Assembly: GCF_002259405.1 (NCBI RefSeq)
Contig: NZ_NPFW01000002.1
Coordinates: forward strand, 124,001 to 188,000
Source: Rhodococcus sp. 14-2483-1-2
GTDB taxonomy: Bacteria > Actinomycetota > Actinomycetes > Mycobacteriales > Mycobacteriaceae
Length of the DNA: 64,000 nt
Reading direction: 5' to 3'
A program made the position numbers and the translations under genes. The notes beneath the pieces are model-generated. The model was given only the letters and a program-made list of their open reading frames with translations. It had not been told where the DNA came from and did no database searches. Below, one piece after another: positions 19,351 through 30,100 of the stretch; the first letter of the stretch is position 1, and each line of letters opens with the position of its first letter.

Positions 19351-20706
19351 TCAGACCGACGCGACCCGGCCCGCCAGCTCTTCGGCGAGTCGGGTCGCGA
19401 CGTCGAGTTCCGACGCTTCGACCATCACTCGCACCAACTGTTCGGTACCGCTGGGGCGCAACAGAACTCGACCCGATTCCCCGAGTTCCCGCTCGGCCGA
19501 CGCCACGGCGTCCGATACCGACGGTGCCGACGCCACCGCTGCTTTGTCCGACACGCGGACGTTGATCAACACCTGCGGCAGTGTCCGCATGGCCGACGCC
19601 AGATCCGCGAGGGAACGCCCGGTCTGCGCCATCCGCTCCATCAGTCGCAGTGCAGTGGCGATCCCGTCTCCGGTTGTTCCGACTGCGGGCAGCACAACGT
19701 GTCCACTCTGTTCACCCCCGAGTGCGAAGCCGCCGCGGCGGAGCTCCTCGAGCACGTAGCGATCTCCGACGGCGGTGGTGCGCAACGTGATTCCGGCCTC
19801 GCGCATCGCAATGTGCAGACCGAGGTTGCTCATCACCGTGGCGACCAACGTGTCGTCGGTCAGGTGGCCCGCGTCGTGCATCGCGATGGCCAGCACCGTC
19901 ATGATCGCGTCACCGTCCACCACCGAACCCGCCGCGTCGACGGCGAGACATCGGTCGGCGTCTCCGTCGTGCGCGATACCGAGGTCCGCACCGTGCTCCA
20001 CGACGGCCTTCTGCAACCCCTCCAGGTGCGTCGACCCGCACCCGTCGTTGATGTTGATGCCGTCGGGTTCTGCATTGATCGCCACGACCGTCGCACCGGC
20101 ACGTCGGTAGATCTCGGGCCCGACGACCGAGGCGGCACCGTGCGAGCAATCCACCACGACGGTCACGCCGTCGAGTCGATGCGACATAGATCCGGCGAGA
20201 TGCTCGGTGTAGCGGGCTGCCGCGTCCTGTGCGACGTCGATACGGCCGATCGCGGCACCGGTGGCGTCGTAGGGCTGTGCGTCGTTCCGGGAGCGCCCCT
20301 CGGGATCGAGGGCAGCTTCTATCCGGTCTTCGACGTCGTCGTCCAGCTTGTGCCCGCCTGCGGCGAAGATCTTGATTCCGTTGTCGGGCATCGCATTGTG
20401 CGATGCCGAGATCATCACACCGAGCGCCGCGTCGTATTCGGCGGTGAGGAAGGCGACTGCGGGTGTGGGCAGCACGCCGACATCGATCACGTCGACACCC
20501 GATGCGGTGAGTCCGGCGGACACGGCTGCGCTGAGCATCGCGCCACTGACACGCGGATCACGACCGACCACTGCCACACGCCTGACGCCGTCGACATTCG
20601 GTGCCAACACGGCGGCTGCGGCGCGCGCGATTCTCAACGCCAGCTCAGCGGTCAGAACCCCGCCCGCCAGTCCCCGAACTCCGTCGGTGCCGAACAATCG
20701 CGCCAT
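19351..20706 (-). CDS. glmM: Phosphoglucosamine mutase
   Basis: GlmM converts glucosamine-6-phosphate to glucosamine-1-phosphate for UDP-GlcNAc and peptidoglycan. The 451-residue protein has the start [15 protein letters not shown], the phosphoserine loop [16 protein letters not shown], the metal-binding DGDADRC and the sugar loop GGEQSGHVV, with [14 protein letters not shown] near the end. All catalytic elements are intact. It lies downstream of rpsI on the same strand but after a strong hairpin, so it probably has its own promoter. Confidence 0.97.
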   Translation of the reverse strand: MARLFGTDGVRGLAGGVLTAELALRIARAAAAVLAPNVDGVRRVAVVGRDPRVSGAMLSAAVSAGLTASGVDVIDVGVLPTPAVAFLTAEYDAALGVMISASHNAMPDNGIKIFAAGGHKLDDDVEDRIEAALDPEGRSRNDAQPYDATGAAIGRIDVAQDAAARYTEHLAGSMSHRLDGVTVVVDCSHGAASVVGPEIYRRAGATVVAINAEPDGININDGCGSTHLEGLQKAVVEHGADLGIAHDGDADRCLAVDAAGSVVDGDAIMTVLAIAMHDAGHLTDDTLVATVMSNLGLHIAMREAGITLRTTAVGDRYVLEELRRGGFALGGEQSGHVVLPAVGTTGDGIATALRLMERMAQTGRSLADLASAMRTLPQVLINVRVSDKAAVASAPSVSDAVASAERELGESGRVLLRPSGTEQLVRVMVEASELDVATRLAEELAGRVASV

Positions 20707-20749
20707 GAACCAAGAACCCCTTCGAGCGGAGAGAATGTGGTGTGAAATG

Positions 20750-20794
20750 CCTCGAGGGCAGGCGTCCGATACTGCTGGATGCCTGCCCTCGAGG
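20750..20794 (-). terminator. Terminator after rplM-rpsI
   Basis: A perfect 14-bp stem (CCTCGAGGGCAGGC and complement) has a 17-base loop. It lies between the rpsI stop and the glmM start. The T-run is weak (CATTTCA), so some read-through into glmM is likely. Confidence 0.7.
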
Positions 20795-20813
20795 ATGAAG
20801 CGGGTAAGACGCG

Positions 20814-21338
20814 TCAGCGCTTGGAGTACTGCGACGCCTTACGGGCCTTCTTCAGGCCGTACTTCTTGCGCTCGACTGCACGCGCGTCACGCGTGAGGTA
20901 GCCCGCGGCCTTGAGCGGCGGGCGATCGTCGGGTGCGAGTTCGATCAGCGCACGCGAGATGGCCAGACGCAATGCGCCTGCCTGTCCCGACGGTCCGCCA
21001 CCGTGCAGCAGCGCGACGATGTCGAAGGACTCCGCGCGGTCGACCAGAACGAGAGGAGCCTTGATCAGCTGCTGGTGCACCTTGTTCGGGAAGTAATCCT
21101 CGAGGGTGCGGCCGTTGAGCTTGAATCCGCCGGTGCCCGAGGACAACCGAACACGAGCGACGGCTTCCTTACGGCGTCCGACGGTCTGGATCGGGCGATC
21201 GAACACGATCGGGGCCGGAGCGGCTGCAGCTTCGATGTCCGAGACGACCTCGGGATCTTCGACTGCCACGAACTCGTCGGCGGCGATCTCTTCGATGTTC
21301 TCCTGCGACGTCACGTCATTTCCCTCCGGCGCCGTCAC
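20814..21338 (-). CDS. rpsI: 30S ribosomal protein S9
   Basis: S9 binds the head of the 30S subunit, with its tail near the P site. The core begins at [18 protein letters not shown] and ends in the expected [11 protein letters not shown]. The 174-residue form has a 47-residue acidic N-terminal extension (M. tuberculosis has about 25), and a GTG nine codons in is an alternative start. The ATG overlaps the rplM stop (ATGA), so the two are coupled. Confidence 0.97.
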   Translation of the reverse strand: MTAPEGNDVTSQENIEEIAADEFVAVEDPEVVSDIEAAAAPAPIVFDRPIQTVGRRKEAVARVRLSSGTGGFKLNGRTLEDYFPNKVHQQLIKAPLVLVDRAESFDIVALLHGGGPSGQAGALRLAISRALIELAPDDRPPLKAAGYLTRDARAVERKKYGLKKARKASQYSKR

Positions 21339-21778
21339 TGGGACACCTGCTTGATCTCGAACGGAACGGGCTGCTGAGCGGCATGCGGGTGATTCGGTCC
21401 CGCGTAGACCTTCAGCTTGCTCGCGATGGCACTACCGAGCTTGTTCTTGGGGATCATGCCGACGACGGCCTTCTCCACGAGACGATCGGGGTTGCTCTCG
21501 AGGACCTGACGGGTCGAGCGCGACTTCAGACCGCCCGGATGGCCGGAGTGGTGGTGGTGGAACTTGCCGTCGAGCTTGTTGCCGCTGATGGCAACCTTCT
21601 CGGCGTTGATGATGACGACGAAGTCGCCGCCATCGACGTTGGGTGCGTAGGTGGGCTTGTGCTTACCGCGGAGCAGAGTCGCGGCCTGGACGGCGAGGCG
21701 TCCGAGCACGACGTCCGTGGCGTCGATCACATGCCACGTCCGGGTGGTGTCCCCGGCCTTCGGGGCGTAAGTAGACAC
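21335..21778 (-). CDS. rplM: 50S ribosomal protein L13
   Basis: L13 is an early-assembly protein of the large subunit. The 147-residue protein starts at GTG (M)[19 protein letters not shown], with AGGAA upstream, and contains [21 protein letters not shown] and GMIPKNKLG. It heads the rplM-rpsI operon, as in nearly all bacteria. A predicted promoter lies about 130 bases upstream. Confidence 0.98.
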   Translation of the reverse strand: MSTYAPKAGDTTRTWHVIDATDVVLGRLAVQAATLLRGKHKPTYAPNVDGGDFVVIINAEKVAISGNKLDGKFHHHHSGHPGGLKSRSTRQVLESNPDRLVEKAVVGMIPKNKLGSAIASKLKVYAGPNHPHAAQQPVPFEIKQVSQ

Positions 21779-21909
21779 AGAAAATTCCTGTCTTCATGAT
21801 GTCGCTGCTGGCCAAGACGAGTGGATGCCCTCGGCGGCCAGTTGAGACCCGAGGACAAGAGCTCGATACGCACAGGAGTGCGCGGCGAGCCCATACACGC
21901 CAACGGGGA

Positions 21910-21938
21910 ACGATACCGGGAGCGGACGCCCAGGTCAA
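21910..21938 (-). promoter_or_regulatory. Predicted rplM-rpsI promoter
   Basis: On the minus strand TTGACC is followed after 17 bases by TATCGT, a good -35 with a fair -10. It would leave a leader of about 125 bases before the rplM start. The spacer between the DksA-like gene and rplM contains nothing else I can name. Confidence 0.5.
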
Positions 21939-21976
21939 AACGCCTCCGCTGTCGAGGCCTGAACTCGTCGACGTCG

Positions 21977-22345
21977 TCAGCGCAGGCGCACACACTGCAT
22001 GCACCGACGGGCAGCGGGCAGCGCCTCGAGCCTGATCGCCGGGATCTCGCCGCCGCACCGCTCGCAGGTACCGTACGTCCCGGCCGAGAGCCGTGACACC
22101 GCCGCGTCGATCTCGCGTATCTCGGATTCGGTGTCGGTGATGAGCGCCGCGATCTTCGCTCGCTCGAATGCGATCGTCGACCCCTCGGGATCGTGCTCGT
22201 CGTCGTCGGTCGTGAACCGCGATCCTTCGATCACCGACGCCAGTTCTGCTCGCAGGGACACCCGTCGATGCTCGGCACGAGACCGTTCGGCCCCCAGTAC
22301 CGCTGCGAAGTCCGTCACCGGACCAGTAGACACCCCGGCCGGCAT
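21977..22345 (-). CDS. TraR/DksA-type C4 zinc-finger protein
   Basis: The product of about 122 residues is helical at first, then carries TCERCGGEIPAIRLEALPAA and a closing CMQC. This C-x2-C-x17-C-x2-C zinc finger is that of the DksA/TraR family. Such proteins bind the RNA polymerase secondary channel, but the acidic DksA coiled-coil tip cannot be confirmed here. The ATG lacks a clear ribosome site; a GTG nine codons later is possible. It lies 28 bases after the ESX-4 terminator and upstream of rplM. A role in tuning ribosomal-gene transcription is an attractive guess only. Confidence 0.78.
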   Translation of the reverse strand: MPAGVSTGPVTDFAAVLGAERSRAEHRRVSLRAELASVIEGSRFTTDDDEHDPEGSTIAFERAKIAALITDTESEIREIDAAVSRLSAGTYGTCERCGGEIPAIRLEALPAARRCMQCVRLR

Positions 22346-22373
22346 CGTGAACAGGACGCAGGGCCCCAGACGC

Positions 22374-22413
22374 AGCGGATGCCCCGACCGATGTCTCGGT
22401 CGGGGCATCCGCT
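22374..22413 (-). terminator. Terminator after the ESX-4 WXG100 genes
   Basis: An 18-bp perfect stem (AGCGGATGCCCCGACCGA and complement) has a four-base loop. It lies 14 bases beyond the stop of the esxT-like gene, closing the minus-strand half of the ESX-4 locus. Confidence 0.85.
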
Positions 22414-22427
22414 TTCGTGACGATGGG

Positions 22428-22709
22428 TCAGCGAGCCATCCGCGCCTTGTTGGCCATCTCGACGCCGTGCATCGTCTCGCCACCGGTGCGCGCGGCCGCG
22501 ACGAGGCTCGACAGAATGAGGTTGAGCTCGTCGGATGCGGAGTTCCACTGACGCTGCAGCTCGTAGTAGGACGTCATCGCGTCGCCCTCCCACGACTGGT
22601 AGAGCCGCTTCGCGGTGCTGTCCACGTCCCCGAGAAGGTCCTTGGTCACGTTCGCCTGCTTGTTCATCGCCTCGGTCAGCGCCGCGATCTGCGCGAAGTC
22701 GTATTTCAT
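22428..22709 (-). CDS. esxT: WXG100-family ESX-4 substrate, EsxT-like
   Basis: The 93-residue protein is an ESAT-6-like helical hairpin with Trp-Glu-Gly at residues 40-42 (LYQSWEGDAM). The ATG of MKYDFAQIAAL is chosen because AAGGAGA precedes it. It pairs with the upstream EsxU-like gene, as esxU-esxT does in the mycobacterial ESX-4 locus beside rplM. WXG100 pairs form heterodimers exported by the EccC ATPase. The gene symbol is by position; sequence similarity to EsxT itself is modest. Confidence 0.85.
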   Translation of the reverse strand: MKYDFAQIAALTEAMNKQANVTKDLLGDVDSTAKRLYQSWEGDAMTSYYELQRQWNSASDELNLILSSLVAAARTGGETMHGVEMANKARMAR

Positions 22710-22773
22710 GTCGGATCGGTCTCCTTGGTCGAGCATGGTCGTGTGGATGGTCGTGTGGTCACCGGATGCGGCG

Positions 22774-23139
22774 TCACGTGAACGAGGACAGTCCCGAGTT
22801 CAGGGATCCGGCCACCTGGTTCACGGCCGACACGTTGTCGTCGTCGGCGTCCGAGTAACCGTGGCCGTTGGTCTTGATGTCCGCGGAGATCTGCTCGAGC
22901 GCACTCCGCATCTTCTGCGCACTGGTGTCCCACTGGGCCATGACGTCCTGAAACGACTTGCCCGCCTTACCGACCCACGCCTCGGCGGTCTGCTCGACGA
23001 TCGAGCGAACGGCCGAATTGGACGCGTTGATCGACACGCTCAGGCCTTCGATCGTCGCTCCGGCAGCGACGAGCTCCTGCGGTGTGACCGTGACGCCGTT
23101 CGACGAACCCATAGCTTCCGGTCCCCCTGGATATCCCAC
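22774..23139 (-). CDS. esxU: WXG100-family ESX-4 substrate, EsxU-like
   Basis: This 121-residue WXG100 protein has Trp-Val-Gly at residues 55-57 (EAWVGKAGKSFQDVM) and YSDAD at 95-99, which fits the YxxxD export signal. The GTG start has AAGGAG six bases upstream; an ATG nine codons later also has AGGGGGA, so either may be used. It is the likely heterodimer partner of the downstream EsxT-like protein and carries the export signal for the pair. Confidence 0.85.
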   Translation of the reverse strand: MGYPGGPEAMGSSNGVTVTPQELVAAGATIEGLSVSINASNSAVRSIVEQTAEAWVGKAGKSFQDVMAQWDTSAQKMRSALEQISADIKTNGHGYSDADDDNVSAVNQVAGSLNSGLSSFT

Positions 23140-23298
23140 TTCGACTCCTTGTCTTCGATACTCGATTCACGTGCACCCGCGGCGCACGTGCTGCTCGACC
23201 GAGAGGCCACTGTCGGCCCGCTCACTCCCCTACATCTCCTTTGACGCAACGCCCCCTCGATTCGGTTCCGGCCGTGCGCGAAAAACTGTGGGCGGCTC

Positions 23299-24756
23299 TC
23301 ACGACGCCGGGACGATCTCCAACGTCTGCGTTGCCTGCCCGCATTCGGCGTCGATCACCGACACGTCGCCTCCCTCGAACTGGCAACCGATGCTGACCTG
23401 TAGGTCGGACTCGACGAACACACGCCAGAGCACCGTCGAGTCGTCGATCGGCCTCTCGGTGTAAGCGATTCCGACGCGGCCGCCGAAATCGCGTGTGGAT
23501 TCGAAAGATCCGATGGTGGAATCCGGCCCACGAGCATCGATGGCCGACCGCAGCTCGTCGGCGACCTGCTCCTGTGCCGTACCCGGCAACAGCTCTGCCA
23601 CGGTGACGACGATCCGACGCTCGGGCGGGTTCGGCGGAATCAGCACCATACGATCCGGGTCGTCCACCTTCGTCCAGGTACCGGGCAACCGCATCGAGAC
23701 GCGCCCGGACACGAACGTCACCGTCTCGACCGGCGTCGGCGCGTCGGCGATCGTGGTCGGTGGCGGTTCGACGACGGACGAGGACGTAGCGTTCGGGGCC
23801 GCGACAGGCGAAAAGGGTTGTGCCGCCACGACATCGGAACCGCCCGGAGACTGTCCGGCGAAATACACGGCTGCGCAACCGAATACGACGACCGCTGCCA
23901 CGACACCCACGGCCCCGAGCATCGGGGGACGCCGCTTCTGCCGGGACCGCGTCGGTGCTGTGACGTCGTCGAGCCATGCCGCCGATCGCGTCGTCGCGGC
24001 ACGGACCGACGGTGCCGGAACGAGATCCGCCCCGGCTCGCCGGTACAGCGACCTGGCGATGTCGAGGCCGGTCAACCACTGTGTGGGGTGATCGACGACG
24101 GGATCCGCCCCGGCGCTGGTCGCCGCCACCACGTACACCTCGTCGGGGCAGCGCGTGACCGACGACCAAACGTAGTCGCCGACCGCTCGTCGCCACGCGT
24201 CGTCGTCACCCGTACCGAACGGAAGTATCGCGCCGGTGTCTCCGCCGTGCGCCCCCGACTCGTCGAGGACGACGACGGACGTGTCGAGAGCTCCGACTTC
24301 GACGACCACCGCGGCGGACGGCGCTCGTTCACCCGACCACGACAGGGCGGCCTCGGCCGTCTCCACGAGCACCACCTCGTTTGCCGAGGTCGCAAACAGT
24401 GCCCGAACGATGCCCGAGCGTTGCTCGCCCCAGGTAGACGGATACGCGATCTCGAGCACGTCGAGTCGGTCGTGCACTCCGGCGCTCTGCAGGGCCGACC
24501 ACACGATTCCGTGGAGTACCGCCTCCCGGTCCCACACCGTGGCCCCCACCGGGATCGACGCATCGTCGATACAGAGCAGGGGCGGAATCTCGTCTTCGGC
24601 CGGGCCCCGGCCGAACACCAGACGGCCACCCTCCACCGTGGCGAACGCCGATCCGACGCTCTCTCTCGGGCCCTCGAATACTCCGCCCGTGGCAACGACG
24701 GAAATCTCCGTGTAGCCCAGATGCACTGCGGCATAACGCCACGAGGTGCCCGTCAA
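23299..24756 (-). CDS. Type VII secretion-associated protein, Rv3446c family
   Basis: The 485-residue protein sits between eccC and the WXG100 pair, where M. tuberculosis has Rv3446c. The first 270 residues look like a degenerate actin/Hsp70-type fold (VVVEVGALDTSVVVLDESG). A membrane helix follows at about 280-300 (MLGAVGVVAAVVVFGCAAVYFAG), then a Pro-rich linker and a compact outer domain at about 345-485. The TTG start overlaps the eccC stop (TTGA); a GTG ten codons in is an alternative. It may help assembly or regulate ESX-4; its biochemical role is unknown. Confidence 0.82.
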   Translation of the reverse strand: MTGTSWRYAAVHLGYTEISVVATGGVFEGPRESVGSAFATVEGGRLVFGRGPAEDEIPPLLCIDDASIPVGATVWDREAVLHGIVWSALQSAGVHDRLDVLEIAYPSTWGEQRSGIVRALFATSANEVVLVETAEAALSWSGERAPSAAVVVEVGALDTSVVVLDESGAHGGDTGAILPFGTGDDDAWRRAVGDYVWSSVTRCPDEVYVVAATSAGADPVVDHPTQWLTGLDIARSLYRRAGADLVPAPSVRAATTRSAAWLDDVTAPTRSRQKRRPPMLGAVGVVAAVVVFGCAAVYFAGQSPGGSDVVAAQPFSPVAAPNATSSSVVEPPPTTIADAPTPVETVTFVSGRVSMRLPGTWTKVDDPDRMVLIPPNPPERRIVVTVAELLPGTAQEQVADELRSAIDARGPDSTIGSFESTRDFGGRVGIAYTERPIDDSTVLWRVFVESDLQVSIGCQFEGGDVSVIDAECGQATQTLEIVPAS

Positions 24757-27700
24757 CTCGAATGTCCGAGCTGAACGAGTGACTGGCCGGAGCGGTCGAC
24801 GAACACCCCACGTCCGGGCGGCATGGCACTGGGACGTACCGTCCCGAGCAGGTTCCCCTCGTCGCGGCTTCCGCTCATGACCAGTCCCGGCGTCACCAGA
24901 TCACGCAACCGCCCGATCACCGGGTCGAACAGCGCCCGGCCTGCGCCGCCCGAACGACGCGCCACGATGACGTGCAGCCCGATGTCTCGGGCATGGGGAA
25001 GGTGTTCCACCAACGGGGCCAACGGATTTCCCGACGACGTGGCGACCAGGTCGTAATCGTCGACGACGACGAACACCTCGGGGCCGTTCCACCACGACCG
25101 CTCACGAAGCTGCTGCTGGGTCACGTCTGCACCCGGCATGCGATCGGCCATGCGGCCGGCGAGGTCGACGAGCATGGCCGTCAGCGTCGCCTGCGAAGCC
25201 GCATACCCGGCCAGATGCTCGGAATCGACTGCGCCCAGGAGAGTTCGGCGGTAGTCCGCGACGATGAGTTTGACGCTGCCGGACGAGTTCGCCTCGACGA
25301 GCGATCGACAGATTCCGCGCAACAGAGAAGTCTTGCCGCACTCGCTGTCGCCGAACACGACGAAGTGTGGATTCTCCGCGAAGTCGACCACCACGGGTGC
25401 CAACTCTGCCTCGTCGATGCCGATGGGAACTCCGAGCTCAGGGATATCGCCACGGGTTCGTGGCCACGCATCACCGAGCTGATCGAGTACCGCGGATCTC
25501 TCGAGCAGCTCCGGCAGCATCCGCACCGGCGGCGCTTGGGTTCCCGCAGATGCCGCCGCGATCGCGGCGACCGACCGACCGACTGCGCGAGACAGATCGT
25601 CGACGGAGCAGACGTCGTCCACCCGTGGAAGTGCGATCAACAGATGCAGACCGTCCCTGGTCATGCCCCGGCCCGGCCGGCCCTCGGGAACGCTCGCCGC
25701 TTTGGCGCGCCCCATGTCCGAATCCGACGGGTCGCCGAGCCGCAGTTCCAATCGGGTACCCATCAGGTCCTTGGTCGCAGGCCGAACTTCCGCCCACCGC
25801 GACGCGGTGAGGATCAGATGCAGACCGAAAGCGAGGCCCTGAGTCGTCAAGGTGGCGATCTGCTGTTCGAGACTCTCGAAATCGGACCTGATGGACGGCC
25901 AACCGTCGATGACGAGAAAGACGTCGCCGAACCGATCCTCGGTGTCGACGGGTTGCGTTGAACGTCGCCGTCGGAACTCGGCCATCGAGTCGATCCCGCG
26001 ATCACGGAATGTCTTCTCCCGCTGCCGAACGACACCGGCGACCTCGGCCACGGTCCGCCGAACCCGATCGACATCGAGGCGGTTGGCCACCGATCCGACA
26101 TGTGGCAGATCGGCCAGCCCGGCCAACGTTCCGCCGCCGAAGTCCAAGCAGTAGAACTGGATCTGTGCCGGCGAATGCGTCATCGCGAGAGCCAGGATCA
26201 ACGACCGAAGCGCCGTCGACTTACCCGATTGCGGGGCACCGACGATGGCGACGTGGCCCGCAGCACCGGACAGATCGACGGTCAGCAGATCGCGGCGCTG
26301 ATCGAAAGGCCGGTCGATGATGCCGATCGGGGCCCGCAGCGTGCTGAGCGGACCGATGCGCTCGGTCGGAACCGATCCGGGCAGCAACCGGTTCAAGGTG
26401 GGTGAGGTGTCCAACGGTGGCAGCCACACCTCGTGGGCCGGCATTCCGCGACCCCGAATGCGTCCGACGACCACGTCGAGCACCGTCGCACCGGTGCTGT
26501 CGGAGTCGACCGGATCCTGTTCGACCTCCGGCGCAGCGGCAGCCTCGATGCGGCCGAGATCGATGGAGTCGAGCGGTACCGCGTACGCGGTGAAGGGTTT
26601 CGGCCTGATGTCGCCCCCGAGCGAGGGCCGAGCGCCGGGACCGGACCGCGGCGGCGAGTACGGACCGGAGACGTATGCCGCAGCGAACCTGACGATCTCG
26701 GCCGAATCGCACTTGAGGTAGCCCGCACCCGGCTGCGCGGGAAGGTGATAGGCGTCGGGAACTCCGAGCACTGATCGAGACTCGTTCGCGGAGAACGTCT
26801 TCAGACCTATGCGGTACGACAGGTGACTGTCGAGACCGCGCAATTTTCCTTCTTCGAGGCGCTGGCTGGCGAGCAGCAGGTGCATGTGCAGCGAACGTCC
26901 GAGCCTGCCGATCGCGACGAACAGCTCGGCGAATTCCGGTTGCTGGCTGAGCAATTCCGAGAACTCGTCGACCACCACGAACAGCGCGGGCATCGGTGCC
27001 AGATCCGCTCCCGCGGCGCGCGCCCTCTCGTAGTCGGAGACGTTCGCGAAGTTCCCGGCCGAGCGCAGCGACTCCTGCCGTCGGTTCATTTCACCGGCCA
27101 ACGCGTCGCGCATTCGATCCACCAAGGCCAAGTCCTCGGACAGGTTGGTGATGACCGCGGCCACGTGCGGTGCCGATTCCAGGCCCGCGAACGTCGCGCC
27201 GCCCTTGAAGTCGACGAGCACCAGGTTCAGCTGTTCCGGCGAGTGAGTCGACACCAAGCCGAGCACGAGTGTGCGGAGGAACTCCGATTTTCCGGAACCT
27301 GTTGCTCCGATACACAATCCGTGAGGTCCCATGCCGTTCTCGGCGGATTCCTTCAGGTCGATCTCGACGGCGCTGCCGTCGGGGGCGACACCGATCGGTA
27401 CCCGCAGCCTCTCGCGTCCGCGCCGCATCGTCCACGCTCGATCCGTGTCGAGTGCGCCGACATCGGCGATACCGACCAGGCTGTTCCATCCCGAGATCCG
27501 GACTCCGTCGTCGTCGACCACATCGACGACCGACGAGGACGACGGCACACGATACGGCGACAGGCGTCGAGCGACGGCGTGCGCTTGGGTGGTGCTCATC
27601 GAATCCGCGACGGCGAACACCTCGACCGTGGTTCCGCTGACCGCGCCTATCGATCCGTTCTCGGCGAACAATCGGAGTCCACGCGACGCGGCGAGTCCTG

Positions 27701-28751
27701 GGCACATGCCGGACAGATCGACGATCGTGACGGAATCGAGGCCCGTGTCGGTGAGGTCGGTCGATCGGTTGTCGAGAAGCCCGCCGTCCACCACGATCAC
27801 CAACTGCACGACGCCTGCAACCGGCACAGCTCCGCGCGCGAACCGATTTCGCATCGACAGCACGTCGCCCAGCGCACTTTCGAGTTCGAGAAAGCTGCCG
27901 AAGATCATCCGAGCGGACCCGGCCCCGTCGCGCAGAGCGTCGTGCTGAGTGTGCGGCAGCCACTTGGCCCACTCCCACTGCTGCACGGTGTCCGGGCCGC
28001 AGACGATCGCGACAGCGACGTGATCGGGTCCGTGAAAGCTGCACAGCGAGGCCAACATCGCGCGCACCATCGCGCGGGCTCCGTCGCGGTCGCCCGCTAC
28101 GGACAACGCCGCAAATCCCCTCAGCGACACCGCAGTCGGCAGCGCGGCCACCACCGAATGCGCCCGCACGAATCGACGTAGAGACACGGCCGAGACGGGT
28201 TCGAGTTCTTCCACCGGCCCGGTTTCCGGCGGAACCAGTCGAGTGGCAAGCCGCTGATCCCCACGGCCGACTCGTACGTGTGCGAAATCCGGATCCGACA
28301 GTCGCCGTTCCCACATGCGCTCGGTTCCGGCGATCGACCACAACGTGTCGGGGGCCGGGTGACTCCATTCGAGGGCTCGGCGTTGCGCTCGCTCGGTCTC
28401 GGCGACGTCGCGGCGGAGCTGATCCAGATAGCGGAGGTAATCCTTGCGGTCCTCGTTCGCCTCGGCCGTGCGCGCTCCGCCGGACTTCCCGCCGCCGGCC
28501 AACATCCCCACCATGGACATCAACATCATGGCCGGGAACATCAGCATCATCGGGTTCGCTGCTGCCCCGGAGGTGAACATCAGCGCGACCATCCCGACCA
28601 TCGCGGCGACCATCACCAGCGGCATCAGCTTCATCAGTAGATTGCCCGGCACCGCGCGCGGAATTTCGGGCGGCGGCTGCAGGGTGACTTCCCCGCCCGG
28701 AGATCGAGGTACTTCGCGTCGGGCACCGCGAACGAAGCGCACGGTACTCAT
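24753..28751 (-). CDS. eccC4: Type VII secretion ATPase EccC (ESX-4)
   Basis: The 1332-residue protein is the motor of the secretion system. Two membrane helices lie at about 37-85. Three FtsK/SpoIIIE-type ATPase domains follow, with Walker A motifs [14 protein letters not shown] (near 481), [14 protein letters not shown] (near 836) and [14 protein letters not shown] (near 1133). All EccC domains are fused in one chain, as in ESX-4 of M. tuberculosis. The ATG of [15 protein letters not shown] has GGGGGCGGA upstream. It is divergent from an LLM oxidoreductase and coupled to the Rv3446c-like gene. Confidence 0.95.
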   Translation of the reverse strand: MSTVRFVRGARREVPRSPGGEVTLQPPPEIPRAVPGNLLMKLMPLVMVAAMVGMVALMFTSGAAANPMMLMFPAMMLMSMVGMLAGGGKSGGARTAEANEDRKDYLRYLDQLRRDVAETERAQRRALEWSHPAPDTLWSIAGTERMWERRLSDPDFAHVRVGRGDQRLATRLVPPETGPVEELEPVSAVSLRRFVRAHSVVAALPTAVSLRGFAALSVAGDRDGARAMVRAMLASLCSFHGPDHVAVAIVCGPDTVQQWEWAKWLPHTQHDALRDGAGSARMIFGSFLELESALGDVLSMRNRFARGAVPVAGVVQLVIVVDGGLLDNRSTDLTDTGLDSVTIVDLSGMCPGLAASRGLRLFAENGSIGAVSGTTVEVFAVADSMSTTQAHAVARRLSPYRVPSSSSVVDVVDDDGVRISGWNSLVGIADVGALDTDRAWTMRRGRERLRVPIGVAPDGSAVEIDLKESAENGMGPHGLCIGATGSGKSEFLRTLVLGLVSTHSPEQLNLVLVDFKGGATFAGLESAPHVAAVITNLSEDLALVDRMRDALAGEMNRRQESLRSAGNFANVSDYERARAAGADLAPMPALFVVVDEFSELLSQQPEFAELFVAIGRLGRSLHMHLLLASQRLEEGKLRGLDSHLSYRIGLKTFSANESRSVLGVPDAYHLPAQPGAGYLKCDSAEIVRFAAAYVSGPYSPPRSGPGARPSLGGDIRPKPFTAYAVPLDSIDLGRIEAAAAPEVEQDPVDSDSTGATVLDVVVGRIRGRGMPAHEVWLPPLDTSPTLNRLLPGSVPTERIGPLSTLRAPIGIIDRPFDQRRDLLTVDLSGAAGHVAIVGAPQSGKSTALRSLILALAMTHSPAQIQFYCLDFGGGTLAGLADLPHVGSVANRLDVDRVRRTVAEVAGVVRQREKTFRDRGIDSMAEFRRRRSTQPVDTEDRFGDVFLVIDGWPSIRSDFESLEQQIATLTTQGLAFGLHLILTASRWAEVRPATKDLMGTRLELRLGDPSDSDMGRAKAASVPEGRPGRGMTRDGLHLLIALPRVDDVCSVDDLSRAVGRSVAAIAAASAGTQAPPVRMLPELLERSAVLDQLGDAWPRTRGDIPELGVPIGIDEAELAPVVVDFAENPHFVVFGDSECGKTSLLRGICRSLVEANSSGSVKLIVADYRRTLLGAVDSEHLAGYAASQATLTAMLVDLAGRMADRMPGADVTQQQLRERSWWNGPEVFVVVDDYDLVATSSGNPLAPLVEHLPHARDIGLHVIVARRSGGAGRALFDPVIGRLRDLVTPGLVMSGSRDEGNLLGTVRPSAMPPGRGVFVDRSGQSLVQLGHSS

Positions 28752-28982
28752 CGATCCGCCCCCACGGCAACGCCCCCAGAACTGCATCGCGGCAGCCTCC
28801 CCCCGAGGCCGCAGGTCGACAGGCTAACGCATCGAAGACCGGGCGGTCCACAGCTGCCGTCTCGTAGGACGGACCCACGGGACCACCGGTCCGTCCGACG
28901 AGAAATAGAACGCTGCCCGACACCGTTGCACCTGAATGCGGCTCCTCGCCGCGCGCTCGACGAACGAAAGGCTGGCCCCACC

Positions 28983-29972
28983 GTGTCCGTACCCTTGTCC
29001 ATCCTCGATCTCGCTCATGTGGGCGAGGGCGAAACAGTCCGCGACAGCTTCGATGCAAGCGTCACACTCGCTCAGCATGCCGAGAACTGGGGATACCGAC
29101 GCATCTGGTACGCCGAGCACCACAACATGAAGACGATCGCGTCGTCGGCCACATCGGTTCTCATCGGCCACGTCGCCGCCAACACCGAGCGAATCCGGCT
29201 CGGATCCGGCGGGATCATGCTTCCCAATCACGCGCCGTTGACCATCGCCGAGCAGTTCGGCACCTTGGCGACGCTGCACCCGGGACGAATCGATCTGGGT
29301 CTGGGCCGCGCCCCCGGCAGCGACCAGGTCACGATGCGAGCGATGCGGCGCGATCCCGCGTCGGCCGATCGCTTTCCCCAGGATGTCCAGGAACTGCAGG
29401 GCTACCTGTCGACGGAGTCCCTGATCCCAGGAGTGAGCGCGACTCCCGGCGCAGGTACCGAAGTACCGCTGTACATCTTGGGGTCGTCGCTCTTCGGCGC
29501 GCAGCTCGCCGCTGCACTCGGCCTGCCCTATGCCTTCGCCTCGCACTTCGCACCCGACGCCCTCGAGCAGGCCGTCGAGATCTATCGACGTGACTTCCGA
29601 CCGTCCGCGCAATTGTCGGAGCCGCACCTGATCGTGGGTGTCAACGTGATCGCGGCCGATTCGCTCGCCGATGCACAGGCGCAGTTCCTCCGCACCAAGC
29701 GCAGTCGCGCCAGCCTACTGCTCGGCCGCGGCCGGACCTTCACCGACGAGGAAGCCGACATGGTCCTCGAAGCGCCTGCGGGCCAACAGATCGCGAAGAT
29801 GACCAAGTACTCGGCCGTCGGTACGCCGGACATGGTGAAGGACTACCTGGATCGATTCGCCGAACGCACCGGGGCGGACGAGCTGATCGTCGCGTCCGGT
29901 GTGTCCGACCGCGCGTCGTGGCTTCGCTCGTTCGAGTTGCTCGCACAGGTGAGTGACCTGGTTCCTGCCTGA
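28983..29972 (+). CDS. LLM-class flavin-dependent oxidoreductase
   Basis: The 329-residue protein is a luciferase-like monooxygenase. It begins [17 protein letters not shown] and contains [57 protein letters not shown] and [17 protein letters not shown], all typical of the FMN-dependent MsnO8 subgroup. The GTG start was chosen by family fit. It lies between the divergent eccC and eccD genes, where M. tuberculosis has no such gene. There is no known link to secretion. Confidence 0.88.
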   Translation: MSVPLSILDLAHVGEGETVRDSFDASVTLAQHAENWGYRRIWYAEHHNMKTIASSATSVLIGHVAANTERIRLGSGGIMLPNHAPLTIAEQFGTLATLHPGRIDLGLGRAPGSDQVTMRAMRRDPASADRFPQDVQELQGYLSTESLIPGVSATPGAGTEVPLYILGSSLFGAQLAAALGLPYAFASHFAPDALEQAVEIYRRDFRPSAQLSEPHLIVGVNVIAADSLADAQAQFLRTKRSRASLLLGRGRTFTDEEADMVLEAPAGQQIAKMTKYSAVGTPDMVKDYLDRFAERTGADELIVASGVSDRASWLRSFELLAQVSDLVPA

Positions 29973-30100
29973 GAGCTGCGCACTCCGCCGGCAGATCCCG
30001 ACGAGCAATGGCTTGTCGCCGCGATGTCGTAAGGTTTGGACACCGATGCCCACTGGGGCGGGCATCGGAACGCGAATCGAACGTATCCGGGGGGATCTTC

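Noticed and set aside
27091-29058. A 655-codon minus-strand frame overlapping eccC
   Set aside because: It is out of frame with eccC, very Arg-rich, and has no recognisable domain.
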